This document shows, in pieces, positions 17,053 to 25,310 of a stretch of 39,888 bases of DNA. The notes under the pieces were generated by a model. That model had not been told where the DNA came from. It saw nothing but the letters and a program-made list of their open reading frames with translations, and searched no databases. Where the stretch lies: NCBI GenBank assembly GCA_015233895.1, contig JADFXG010000030.1, positions 1 through 39,888 on the forward strand. Direction: 5' to 3'. The DNA is from Nitrospirota bacterium. Lineage in GTDB: Bacteria; Nitrospirota; Thermodesulfovibrionia; Thermodesulfovibrionales; Magnetobacteriaceae. Positions within the stretch are counted from its first letter, which is position 1, and each line of letters opens with the position of its first letter. The position numbers and the translations under genes were made by a program.

Positions 17053-17808
17053 CTACTTAGCATAAAAACTAATCTTATTCTTTTTACAAAACTCTGTAAT
17101 GAATTCAACCTGGCTTTTGTAAAATTCCTTGTAAAATTTAAACTGACTCACTTTTTTGTTGTAATTGAGCCTCCCAAACCATATTTCATCTGTAAAGGAT
17201 ACGGCTTCAAGAATTTTTGCCAAATCCTGCCTGATTATGTTGGGAGTGGGGTATGGCTCAAGGCTTACCCAAGTTCTAAAACCCCTTTCCGAAAGCTGCC
17301 TTAACGCATCCAACCGATCTTTAAGGGCTGCCGCATAAGGTTCATAATCTTTCCTGAAACTCTCATCCAGGGATACAAGAGTTATCCCATATTCATTGTT
17401 TTTCGTTAAATCGTTGTATTGCATCGAATCCACCGGATAAATACCTTTTGTAAGAGTAGTACACGGGATACTCTGTTCATTAAGCCTCCTTATTATCTCA
17501 AGTGACAGACCGGCAATATCGTCATATCCGTACATAAACGGATCTGTCGAAAAACAAAGGTGAACATAACTGATTTTACTCTTTAGCTTTAGAACCTCCT
17601 TCTCAAGAAGTTCCAAAGCGTTTGACACTATTTTAGGCTTTCGCCAATCGTCGTAATCCTTTATCCTCCCTGCCCTTTTTTTGATAAGCATGGCATAACA
17701 CGGATACAAACACCCGTGCGCACAACCCTCCACGTGGTTTATGCAGTAGCTACCGTGCTCCACAGCCGTTTTATAAAGCAGGGTTTTTCTCGTTATAGAA
17801 TCCGTCAT
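17053..17808 (-). CDS. Radical SAM protein with CX3CX3C cluster motif
   Basis: The 251-residue protein has a radical SAM-like TIM-barrel layout. The cluster motif is C29-AHG-C33-LYP-C37, followed by YAM. The usual motif of spore-photoproduct-lyase-like relatives is CX3CX2C, so one residue (Pro) is inserted. LCFSTDPFMYGYDD, TTLTKGIYPVD, GITLVSLDE and WVSLEPYPTP follow as the later strands of the barrel, the last two being typical of SPL-related proteins. It would use S-adenosylmethionine and a [4Fe-4S] cluster; the substrate is unknown. It stands alone, 134 bases from tRNA-Thr. Confidence 0.8.
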   Translation of the reverse strand: MTDSITRKTLLYKTAVEHGSYCINHVEGCAHGCLYPCYAMLIKKRAGRIKDYDDWRKPKIVSNALELLEKEVLKLKSKISYVHLCFSTDPFMYGYDDIAGLSLEIIRRLNEQSIPCTTLTKGIYPVDSMQYNDLTKNNEYGITLVSLDESFRKDYEPYAAALKDRLDALRQLSERGFRTWVSLEPYPTPNIIRQDLAKILEAVSFTDEIWFGRLNYNKKVSQFKFYKEFYKSQVEFITEFCKKNKISFYAK

Positions 17809-17942
17809 ATATTTTATTTTTGCTTTTCTTTATCGTTGTTGGCAAGACTGGTTTTTAAATTTTACCAAGAACGCTATTATTAAAACGAAGAACGCAGTAA
17901 TTTGAAAACATCATATAACTAATTGCGATTGCAAGGATTTTT

Positions 17943-18019
17943 TGGAGCCACCGAAGGGATTCGAACCCCCGACCAGCTGATTACAAATCAGCTGCTCTAC
18001 CGAACTGAGCTACGGTGGC
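17943..18019 (-). tRNA. tRNA-Thr (anticodon TGT)
   Basis: On the minus strand a cloverleaf runs from GCCACCG (acceptor 5' side) to CGGTGGC with encoded TCCA at the 3' end. The D arm is GCTCAGTTCGGTAGAGC, the anticodon stem-loop GCTGATTTGTAATCAGC, and the T arm GGGGGTTCGAATCCC. The anticodon TGT reads ACA-type Thr codons. Confidence 0.97.
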
Positions 18020-18090
18020 TTAGTGTTTACATTATATCATGTTTTTATTAAATTATTAAATACCCTTATTAAAATTTCAGTCAATTTTTT

Positions 18091-18474
18091 ATGAGCAGGC
18101 CATAAGCCGGATTCTGTTTTATGTGGCCATTCATCTAAACTGAACGGTCGCCCGTCCACTTATGCGGTTGGTACCCGTTTGCCTTCCATATTTCTATGGA
18201 ATTGGGTGGGCTGCCCAAAAAGCAAATCCTATTCCACCTTTCTCCAGAGGGGGTTTACAAACTCTCATCGTTACCGGTAAAAGCGGTGAGCTCTTACCTC
18301 GCCTTTTCACCCTTACCTCGTGGCTATTGACCACAGGCGGTATGTTTTCTGTTGCACTTTCCCTGGGGTTGCCCCCGGCTGCCGTTAACAGCCCTCCTGC
18401 CCTATGGAGCCCGGACTTTCCTCTCCCCCCGACATCTGCTCCTGCCAGAGGCAGTGACCACATGGCCTGCTCAT
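18091..18474 (-). ncRNA. rnpB: RNase P RNA, bacterial class A
   Basis: The minus strand contains the RNase P hallmarks: GAGGAAAGTCCGGGCTCC near the 5' end (P4 and flanks), GGGTGAAAAGGCGAGGTAAG and GAGCTCACCG in the middle, and ACAGAATCCGGCTTAT at the 3' end. P1 is a perfect 11-bp helix between ATGAGCAGGCC at 18474 and GGCCTGCTCAT at 18091. It is the catalytic RNA for tRNA 5' maturation and lies just downstream of glgB on the same strand. Open frames across it are not genes. Confidence 0.97.
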
Positions 18475-18480
18475 AATAAT

Positions 18481-20907
18481 TTATTTCTTCTTCTTAGCTT
18501 TGTCTCCTTTTTTAACTTCAACAGTTGAGCCCTTTTTGACCTCAACAGGTTGCTCTTTTATAATCTCAACCGGCTGTTCTTTTATTATCTCTATTGGTTG
18601 CTCCTTTTTTACCTCTGGCAATGTATCTTTCCTGATTTCAACTGGCTGCTCTACCTCAACCGGCGCCTCTTCAACCACTGGCATGGTCTCTTCAAACGGT
18701 TTTTCCTTTATGTGTTTAAAAAACACCGCACCAAGCGGAGGCAGTTGCACGGAAAGTGAAAACGGCCTGTTTTGCCACCACACATGATCGGCATGGAAAC
18801 CACCCCAGTTACCGATGTTGCCACCCCAGTAGCGTTCCGAATCGCTGTTTAACACCTCTTTGTAAAATCCCTCAAATGGAACCCCTATTCTATAATTTAA
18901 TCTCGGTACAGGCGTAAAATTAAACACGCAGATCATTACCTCATCCGTATTTTTTGACTTTCTCATAAACGACACTATACTGTTGCTGTAGTCGGTGAAA
19001 TCTATCCACTCAAACCCCTCGTGGCTGAAATCCACCTCGTAGAGGGATCTTTCCTCTTTGTATATGTGGTTTAGATCTCTCATGAAGTTAAGCAGCTTCT
19101 GATGTGGCTCATACTCAAGCAAATGCCAGTCAAGACTGGTCTCAAAATTCCACTCCTTCCACTGCCCAAACTCCCCGCCCATAAACAAAAGTTTCTTGCC
19201 GGGCTGGGCATACATGTAGGCATAGAGAAGTCTCAGGTTTGCAAACTTTTGCCACATATCCCCTGGCATTTTATCCAGCATCGAGCGCTTCAGATACACC
19301 ACCTCATCATGGGAAAGCACGTTGACAAAGTTTTCCGTAAAAGCATAAAGCAGTGCAAAAGTCAGATTATTATGGTGATAGCGCCTGTGAACCGGTTCCT
19401 TCTGAAAATACAGCAATATGTCATGCATCCACCCCATGTTCCATTTAAAGCTAAACCCAAGTCCTCCCAAATACGTCGGTCTTGACACCATAGGCCATGC
19501 CGTTGACTCCTCGGCTATTGTTAAAACTCCGGGATGATAGGCATGCACTACCTCGTTAAATCTCTTTAGCATTGCTATAGCCTCAAGGTTTTCCTTCCCT
19601 CCATATTGGTTAGGAAGCCACTCACCATGCTTTTTGGAATAATCAAGATACAGCATCGAGGCCACTGCATCCACCCTTAAGCCATCCAGATGGTATTTAT
19701 CCAGCCAAAACAGTGCATTTGCTATTAAAAAGTTGGTGACCTCAACTCTGCCATAGTTAAAAATGAGAGTGCCCCACTCCTTGTGCTCACCGCGTCTTGG
19801 GTCGGCGTGTTCGTAAAGCGCCGTGCCATCAAAATAAGACAGTCCGTGAGAGTCCCTCGGAAAATGTGCTGGCACCCAGTCCATTATGACTCCTATCCCG
19901 TTTTGATGGCAGCAATCTACTAAGTACATGAAATCCTCAGGGGTTCCAAAGCGGCTTGTCGGAGCAAAGTACCCGACCGGTTGATACCCCCAGGATGCGT
20001 CCAGCGGATGCTCCGTTACGGGAAGCAGCTCTATGTGTGTATAACCAAGATCTCTTACGTATGAAACTAGTTGGTCAGCCATCTCGCGGTATGTAAGCCA
20101 CCGCGGCATCCCATCCCCAGCTGCCTGTCTCCACGAGGCAAGATGTACCTCATAGGTGCTGCAGGGCTGTTCCAGCCAATTCTTCTTTGGTCTTTCCTCC
20201 ATCCACGTATCATCATTCCACTTATACCTGTTTATGTCATAAACTATGGAGGCGCTTTTGGGCCGTACCTCAGCGTAAAACCCATACGGGTCAGCCTTTA
20301 TCCCAATATAATTATTATACTTACCCTTTATCTCAAACTTATAAACATCGCCCTCCTGTAAGTCAGGTATAAATATCTCCCACACACCAAATGCGCCACG
20401 CAATCTCATCTGATGGCGTCTGCCATCCCAGTTGTTAAAATCCCCGATTACACTTACCCTTGCGGCATTAGGAGCCCAAACAGCAAAAAACACACCATTG
20501 ATTCCGTTTATTTCCATAACGTGAGCGCCCAGCTTTTCATACTTCTTGTAGTGGGTTCCCTCGCTGCTTAAGTGCAGATCAAAATCGCTTAATATTGGCC
20601 AAAACGAGTATGGATCATCATACTCTAACTCCGTGCCGTCATCCAGCACAGCCTTCAGTCTGTATGGAAACACATTAGATTCTTTTTCCACTATAGCTTC
20701 ATAAAAGCCCTCTGCCCTTACCTTTGTGCACTGATAGACCTTATTGTCATCTTTTCTAACTACATACAGCTCTCTGCTACCGGGCAGAAATGCTCTCACT
20801 GCTACAGCATCTTTATTTTCAAACTTAATCGGATGGGCACCTAAAATTGAAAACGGATCTGCATGACATGAACCAAGTATCGCATTAACATGCTCATTAA
20901 ACTCCAT
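18481..20907 (-). CDS. glgB: 1,4-alpha-glucan branching enzyme with repetitive C-terminal tail
   Basis: GlgB makes alpha-1,6 branches in glycogen. In order there are two N-terminal CBM48 modules (the first begins ADPFSILGAHP, the second includes GVFFAVWAPNAARVSVIGDFNNWDG), the GH13_9 barrel, and an all-beta C domain. Catalytic residues are the nucleophile Asp413 in GLRVDAVAS and the acid/base Glu466 in TIAEEST, with LSHDEVV beyond. The start has a GGAGG site. The protein is 808 residues against about 730 for the family because of a tail from about 735 made of repeating EQPVEIIK-type octads and ending in a Lys run. The partners GlgM-like and GlgE lie at 33577-36839. Confidence 0.96.
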   Translation of the reverse strand: MEFNEHVNAILGSCHADPFSILGAHPIKFENKDAVAVRAFLPGSRELYVVRKDDNKVYQCTKVRAEGFYEAIVEKESNVFPYRLKAVLDDGTELEYDDPYSFWPILSDFDLHLSSEGTHYKKYEKLGAHVMEINGINGVFFAVWAPNAARVSVIGDFNNWDGRRHQMRLRGAFGVWEIFIPDLQEGDVYKFEIKGKYNNYIGIKADPYGFYAEVRPKSASIVYDINRYKWNDDTWMEERPKKNWLEQPCSTYEVHLASWRQAAGDGMPRWLTYREMADQLVSYVRDLGYTHIELLPVTEHPLDASWGYQPVGYFAPTSRFGTPEDFMYLVDCCHQNGIGVIMDWVPAHFPRDSHGLSYFDGTALYEHADPRRGEHKEWGTLIFNYGRVEVTNFLIANALFWLDKYHLDGLRVDAVASMLYLDYSKKHGEWLPNQYGGKENLEAIAMLKRFNEVVHAYHPGVLTIAEESTAWPMVSRPTYLGGLGFSFKWNMGWMHDILLYFQKEPVHRRYHHNNLTFALLYAFTENFVNVLSHDEVVYLKRSMLDKMPGDMWQKFANLRLLYAYMYAQPGKKLLFMGGEFGQWKEWNFETSLDWHLLEYEPHQKLLNFMRDLNHIYKEERSLYEVDFSHEGFEWIDFTDYSNSIVSFMRKSKNTDEVMICVFNFTPVPRLNYRIGVPFEGFYKEVLNSDSERYWGGNIGNWGGFHADHVWWQNRPFSLSVQLPPLGAVFFKHIKEKPFEETMPVVEEAPVEVEQPVEIRKDTLPEVKKEQPIEIIKEQPVEIIKEQPVEVKKGSTVEVKKGDKAKKKK
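18520..18615. repeat. 24-bp tandem repeat in the glgB 3' end
   Basis: Roughly four degenerate 24-bp units encode octapeptides of the type EQPxEIIK / EQPVEVKK / GSTVEVKK at the C-terminus of GlgB. Unit sequences have diverged, so this is an older or protein-level repeat. Confidence 0.7.
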
Positions 20908-21087
20908 CGTATAACCTCCTCACTGTTGCTCGCTTTATTTTATCAAACCATTAATCAGACGAATGGTGTTTTAACTACTCGCCGCTAATGATAACCTATT
21001 TGAGACTCTGTTGTCAACGAAAGCCTGCAGGCCAAAATCCGATTTTGATTTTAGAGCATAATATTAAAAACCCCTGTCTTTTCTATA

Positions 21088-21963
21088 CTATGGAATGGCA
21101 AGATATTTCAGGGGATTTTCAGTGATTGTCCTCATGACCGACTGCTCGTCAAAGCCCAGACTGATTAGTCTTTTTGCAGCCTCCATAAGAGACATTGAGC
21201 CTCCCATGAGCACCCCCTTAGAGTCGGCAATGCGTCCTGTGGCAAGGGTGGTTTTGGCCTCCTTTACGGAGTCCGAGACAAGGATTATCTTTTCCGGCGG
21301 TTTTATTTTAAAAATAAGCTCGATAGTTTTTGGGTGAAGGTGGTTTTGGTCCCCAATAAGCTCTACATAAATATCCTTATTTATAAGGGCAAAACCCGTA
21401 AGCCCCGGCTCTCTGTGGTGAAATACCGGCATGGCATTAAATAAATGGGTAACTCCTGTGGCCCCAGCATAAAACCCCGCCTCTGCCTGTGAGTACGATG
21501 CCTCAGAGTGCCCCATGCTGACGATAACCCCACGTTTTACCACATGCTTTATTAACTCAATAGCGCCATCCAGCTCCGGTGCAATCGTTATAATTTTCAC
21601 AATGTCTTCAAAACCCTCAACCAGCCTGTCAAAGATGTTAACATCGGGATAAATAAACGACTGTTTGTTTAGGGCCCCGCACTTAACGGGGTTAAGAAAC
21701 GGCCCCTCAAGATTTACGCCAACTATTTTGGCCTGTGCTGTTACTTTGTCTTCCGACTCTGCCTTCTCCTGGATTTCCATTGCTCTTTTAACCGTCTCTA
21801 TGTGAAGGCGCATGACTTCAACCTCGTCACTGTAAATTGTCGGCAGTATTTCAGTGACTCCGTGCTGAAAATGAACCTCAGACATACGGATAATCTGTTT
21901 GCGAGAGGCAGTTGACGTGTCAAAGCCGCCAATCCCATGTGTGTGGATGTCAAGCACTCTCAT
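21088..21963 (-). CDS. nagA: N-acetylglucosamine-6-phosphate deacetylase-like protein
   Basis: This is an amidohydrolase of the NagA group, which removes acetate from GlcNAc-6-phosphate. Metal and catalytic residues are present: HTHG at 7-10, Glu86 in NLEGPFLNP, His152 in SMGHSEAS, His173 in VTHLFNAM, and the catalytic Asp231 in LVSDSV. The late GGSMSLMEAAKRL and ITENPLKYL segments also fit. The ATG at 21963 overlaps the stop of the symporter gene (ATGA), which decides the start. At 291 residues it lacks the N-terminal beta-sandwich strands (about 50 residues) that usually precede the barrel. Coupling to a transporter suggests use of an imported amino sugar. Confidence 0.87.
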   Translation of the reverse strand: MRVLDIHTHGIGGFDTSTASRKQIIRMSEVHFQHGVTEILPTIYSDEVEVMRLHIETVKRAMEIQEKAESEDKVTAQAKIVGVNLEGPFLNPVKCGALNKQSFIYPDVNIFDRLVEGFEDIVKIITIAPELDGAIELIKHVVKRGVIVSMGHSEASYSQAEAGFYAGATGVTHLFNAMPVFHHREPGLTGFALINKDIYVELIGDQNHLHPKTIELIFKIKPPEKIILVSDSVKEAKTTLATGRIADSKGVLMGGSMSLMEAAKRLISLGFDEQSVMRTITENPLKYLAIP

Positions 21964-23669
21964 GCGGCAAAAATCCTCTTTTTTAGCATAGTAAAACATA
22001 TTATACCAGTTATCAAACAAATCAGTCCTTCTGTGTATCTGCCCAAAAGCAGCATTCCGGTTGAAAGGGTAAGCCCATAGACAAACAGAGTTCCAAGCAA
22101 CCAGTCAAAGACGGAGGTTTTTACTTTATTTAGCTTAATGCCAGCTCTGGTTAATTTCTCCTCCACCGGTTTCCAGCCAAAACCGCCAACCGGCACTCGC
22201 TTATAAAACTCAATCAGAGTGCTTTCGTCTGTGGGTTTTGTTAAGAGTGTAACCACAACCCACACTACGGTTGACGAGAATATTATGAAAAAAAGTTTCT
22301 GATAAAATGGGATGTCTCCGTAAAATATGTATATAGCGGAGGCTGAAATTGTGGATGCCGCCATGGCTGAGATTTCACTCCATGCGTTAACACGCCACCA
22401 GTACCACCGCATGATAAACACAAGCCCGGTGCCGCTGCCAAAGGCTATCAGAAACTTAAACGTTCCCTCAATTGTTGTTGCATAGTAGGTTACAACTGCG
22501 GTTACTCCGCTTAGAGCAAGCATAGATAGCCGGGTTACAAATATATAGTGTTTTTCCGTTGCGTTTTGTTTAACAAATCTCATATAAAAATCTTTCATAA
22601 AGTAAGCGCTGGAAAGATTCAAATACACGCCTACGGTTGACATAAAGGCGGCAAAAAATGAGGCAAACACTATACCTTTCAGGCCGCTTGGAAGAATATT
22701 CAAAGCCATAATCGGATACACGCTCTCGTGGTCTTTAATTGCCGGATATAAAATCAAAGAGGCAAGCGCCGCGATTATCCATGGCCAACTTCTTAGCGCA
22801 TAATTTGCTACGTTAAAGAAAAACGTGGCGCCAATAGCGTCTTTTTCACTTTTACAGGAGGCCATTCGTTGCACGACCACGCCGCCCCCGTCCGATGAAT
22901 ACTTAGACCACCAGCTCATTCCCATGTAGGCAATAAACGTGAGAATCGGCAGGGATAAAAACCCACCGTCTATTGGCGGAGTAAAATCCATGAAGTGGTT
23001 GTTTCCGTACATGGCGTCTATCTTAGGTTTCAATTGGCTGAGGCCGCCCACCCTGTTTACTGCATACACGGCCACTATGATGGCTCCAGTTTGTGCAAGC
23101 ACAAATTGAAAAAAATCCGTGACAATAACCCCCCAGTACCCGGAAAGCAGGGAATACACGATGGTTACGGAACTTGAGATGAGTATTGCTGTCCACTTAC
23201 CCCAGCCAAGTGTGGCATCAAGAATTTTAGCCATTGCAAGTATCACCTGAGCTTTAATTATGGTGTGTAATAACAGGGAAAAATATAACGCCTTCCATCC
23301 CCTTAGTGTAGAGGCTGCACGGCCTGAGTAGCGCATCTCGGTAAGCTCCACATCAGTCATAACACCAGCTCGTTTCCAAAACTGTGCAAACACGATAACA
23401 GAAAGCATCCCTGTCATGAGAAAACACCACCACTGCCAGTTTTCGTATATCCCCTTGGTTCTGACAAGTGCTGTTATATAGAGTGGGGTGTCCGATGAAA
23501 ACGTAGTTGCAACCATTGAAGTCCCAGCCAGCCACCACGGGAGTTTTCTGCCGGAGAGAAAAAACTCCTCCGTTGATGAGGATGCTTTTTTGGTAAAATA
23601 AAGCCCCAGCACCAAAGATATTAGCATGTAAGCGGCTACAACAAGCCAATCAATTATACTTAATCGCAT
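21960..23669 (-). CDS. Solute:sodium symporter (SSS family)
   Basis: The 569-residue protein has about 13-14 hydrophobic segments. It carries the family's N-terminal SSTEEFFLSGRKLPWWLAGTSMVATTFSSDTPL region and GYWGVIVTDFFQF..., typical of SSS sodium-coupled carriers. Its stop overlaps the start of the nagA-like gene by ATGA, so the two form one transcript and are translationally coupled. The substrate is thus likely an amino sugar or related carbohydrate; this is context, not motif. The ribosome binding site before the ATG is weak. Confidence 0.88.
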   Translation of the reverse strand: MRLSIIDWLVVAAYMLISLVLGLYFTKKASSSTEEFFLSGRKLPWWLAGTSMVATTFSSDTPLYITALVRTKGIYENWQWWCFLMTGMLSVIVFAQFWKRAGVMTDVELTEMRYSGRAASTLRGWKALYFSLLLHTIIKAQVILAMAKILDATLGWGKWTAILISSSVTIVYSLLSGYWGVIVTDFFQFVLAQTGAIIVAVYAVNRVGGLSQLKPKIDAMYGNNHFMDFTPPIDGGFLSLPILTFIAYMGMSWWSKYSSDGGGVVVQRMASCKSEKDAIGATFFFNVANYALRSWPWIIAALASLILYPAIKDHESVYPIMALNILPSGLKGIVFASFFAAFMSTVGVYLNLSSAYFMKDFYMRFVKQNATEKHYIFVTRLSMLALSGVTAVVTYYATTIEGTFKFLIAFGSGTGLVFIMRWYWWRVNAWSEISAMAASTISASAIYIFYGDIPFYQKLFFIIFSSTVVWVVVTLLTKPTDESTLIEFYKRVPVGGFGWKPVEEKLTRAGIKLNKVKTSVFDWLLGTLFVYGLTLSTGMLLLGRYTEGLICLITGIICFTMLKKRIFAA

Positions 23670-23865
23670 GGCAGTTATTGTAACAATAAATTGTATGTTG
23701 CTGCCCTAATTTTTAGAAGCTTTCGTGTTATGCCGACGATACGGTTTATAAATATAATTGATTTGACTTTTTCTACCCTTTGGGATAAGGGACTACTACT
23801 TTTAACCTCAAATGCAATTTAAATTTTTAAGTGCCTTCTGTTAAACTATACTTAGGAGGTGTCAC

Positions 23866-24096
23866 ATGATATTTGCAAGAATTACAGTTAATCTTGGCCA
23901 AATGAATGGTGTTCCGTGTATAAGAGGATTACGCATACCAGTAGCAACTATAGTTGGTATGATTGCTGACGGCATGAATGAGGATGAAATTTTAGACGCT
24001 TTCCCGGATTTAGAGCATTCAGATATTCAAGAGGCTCTAAGGTATGCCTCTTATGCTGTTACTGAACGAGAGATACCTTTAGTAACAACCGTGTAA
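23866..24096 (+). CDS. DUF433 antitoxin-like protein
   Basis: The 76-residue protein is a complete DUF433 domain: RITVNLGQMNGVPCIRGLRIPVATIVGMIADGMNEDEILDAFPDL, then DIQEALRYASYAV. DUF433 proteins have a winged-helix-like fold and usually precede a PIN-like DUF5615 toxin, as here. An AGGAGGT site lies before the ATG. Its stop codon overlaps the start region of the downstream gene. Confidence 0.92.
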   Translation: MIFARITVNLGQMNGVPCIRGLRIPVATIVGMIADGMNEDEILDAFPDLEHSDIQEALRYASYAVTEREIPLVTTV

Positions 24097-24677
24097 GATT
24101 TCTAATAGACAATGCACTGTCGCCATTAATTGCAGACGGGTTAAATAAGGCAGGCCATGACGCAGTCCATGTGAGAGATTTAGGGCTGCATTGCGCTGAT
24201 GACACTATTATTTTTGACAGAGCCGTTAAGGATAACCGTATTATTGTCTCTGCTGACACTGATTTCGGGACACTGTTAGCTCTTAAAAGTGACAGAAAGC
24301 CCTCTGTTGTCCTGTTTAGAAGAAGCACTGAGCGGAGACCGAATGTACAAATAATGCTTTTACTTATGAATCTTCCAGCCATTCAAAATGCTTTAGAAGA
24401 GGGAAGTATAGTCGTTTTTGAACAAGCCCGCATTCGAATTCGTTCCCTGCCAATAATACCAAGTAGCTTCCAAAACGGTAATATAATGGTTCAGAAAAAG
24501 AACTGGATCCCGCATCAAGTGCGGGATGACAAAGAGGTGCAATCCCTTTATCTGTCATTTCTGCGGAGGCAGGAATCCAGTTTTTTATTTATATCTTTGA
24601 GCGCAACTTGGTATAAATGGTGGTTTAGTGCTGTGCTTTCAAGATGTATTAACTTAAAATGGTGGATTCTTATATGA
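24093..24677 (+). CDS. DUF5615 PIN-like toxin, altered at both ends
   Basis: The frame from 24093 reads VRFLIDNALSPLIADGLNKAGHDAVHVRDLGLH, then IIFDRAVKDNRIIVSADTDFG, SVVLFRRS and IVVFEQARIRIRSLPI. This is a PIN-like Mut7-C/DUF5615 nuclease-type domain with its acidic residues (D in IDNA, D in SADTDFG). At the expected first codon there is GTA, not ATG or GTG; the first usual start in frame is GTG at 24171, inside the domain. The natural end at about 24455 has been replaced by a MITE, so the frame runs on for about 70 unrelated residues to 24677. The gene may be dead or weakly expressed. It overlaps the DUF433 antitoxin gene. Confidence 0.65.
   Translation, partial: VRFLIDNALSPLIADGLNKAGHDAVHVRDLGLHCADDTIIFDRAVKDNRIIVSADTDFGTLLALKSDRKPSVVLFRRSTERRPNVQIMLLLMNLPAIQNALEEGSIVVFEQARIRIRSLPIIPSSFQNGNIMVQKKNWIPHQVRDDKEVQSLYLSFLRRQESSFLFISLSATWYKWWFSAVLSRCINLKWWILI
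24459..24611. mobile_element. MITE copy 2 (IS630-type termini), inserted in toxin gene
   Basis: A 153-bp element is flanked by TA at 24457-24458 and 24612-24613. The left end reads CCAAGTAGCTTCC and the right end TTTGAGCGCAACTTGG, agreeing with copy 1 at 9509-9660. The interior differs: two inverted arms, AACTGGATCCCGC...GATGACA (24501-24531) and TGTCATTTCTGCGG...CCAGTT (24553-24582). It sits at the 3' end of the DUF5615 toxin gene. Confidence 0.8.
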
Positions 24678-24766
24678 AATGCCCGTCAAAGAATGATATA
24701 TATTAATAATTGATACTTTTGTATTCTATTGCAAAATATTATTGGTTGTGGCTAAAGTTGCCTGGT

Positions 24767-24817
24767 TTAAAGAAGTTCAAAAAACTCGTTGACGGTAAGT
24801 CCTGCTTGTCTTATAAT
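24767..24817 (-). pseudogene. 3' fragment of a hicA toxin gene
   Basis: Immediately after, and overlapping the end of, the solo hicB, the minus strand reads IIRQAGLTVNEFFELL followed by a stop. This matches the last 16 residues of a typical HicA. The rest of the toxin gene is missing. Confidence 0.6.
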
Positions 24818-25026
24818 TGCCCGTAGTGTTCCTCTACTAATTCCAGATTATCCTCCGGTACTGAGTGCCCATCCTCGTTTAATGTTTCAATGTAATGGTC
24901 TATAGCTTCTTTGATATTCTCAAGCGCTTCATTTTTTGTAGTTCCCTGACTTATACATCCCGGTAGAGACGGACACTCTGCTACCCAAAATCCATCTTCC
25001 CCTGGATAGATGATTACTTGCCTCAT
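24811..25026 (-). CDS. HicB-family antitoxin, partner toxin lost
   Basis: The 71-residue protein is a standard HicB core: RQVIIYPGEDGFWVAECPSLPGCISQGTTKNEALENIKEAIDHYIETL. The HicA gene that normally follows is reduced to its last 16 codons, which overlap the hicB stop. The antitoxin frame itself is intact. It lies 36 bases downstream of tRNA-Cys on the same strand. Confidence 0.88.
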   Translation of the reverse strand: MRQVIIYPGEDGFWVAECPSLPGCISQGTTKNEALENIKEAIDHYIETLNEDGHSVPEDNLELVEEHYGQL

Positions 25027-25061
25027 CTATGACTTCCCCTTACCTGGATTTCATACTGAAA

Positions 25062-25134
25062 AGGCGGCGGCCGGATTCGAACCGGCGCATAAAGGTTTTG
25101 CAGACCTCTCCCTTAGCCACTTGGGTACGCCGCC
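25062..25134 (-). tRNA. tRNA-Cys (anticodon GCA)
   Basis: On the minus strand the acceptor stem GGCGGCG/CGCCGCC, D arm CCCAAGTGGCTAAGGG, anticodon stem-loop AGGTCTGCAAAACCT and T arm CCGGTTCGAATCCGG form a complete cloverleaf. The anticodon is GCA. CCA is not encoded, unlike in the tRNA-Thr gene. Confidence 0.96.
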
Positions 25135-25310
25135 ACATAGCTCCCAAAAGACTATTGTAACATATTTTTGTTTTTTTTCAACCAAAAAAATAATTGTTGT
25201 TTTAGGTCTGACCCGCATGTAATGTCGGCGTTAAATTTTATTTATTGCTGTAAAAATGTTAAAATAATAGCGTTTTTACGTTATAACACAAAAGGAGGGT
25301 TAGTGAGCTG

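Noticed and set aside
18162-18476. Open frames on both strands over the RNase P RNA gene
   Set aside because: The whole segment is explained by conserved RNase P RNA elements.
18520-18615. CRISPR-like periodicity
   Set aside because: The 24-bp units are degenerate, have no spacers and lie in frame within glgB.
25010-25222. Plus-strand open frame across tRNA-Cys
   Set aside because: It contains the full tRNA gene in antisense and shows no protein family features.
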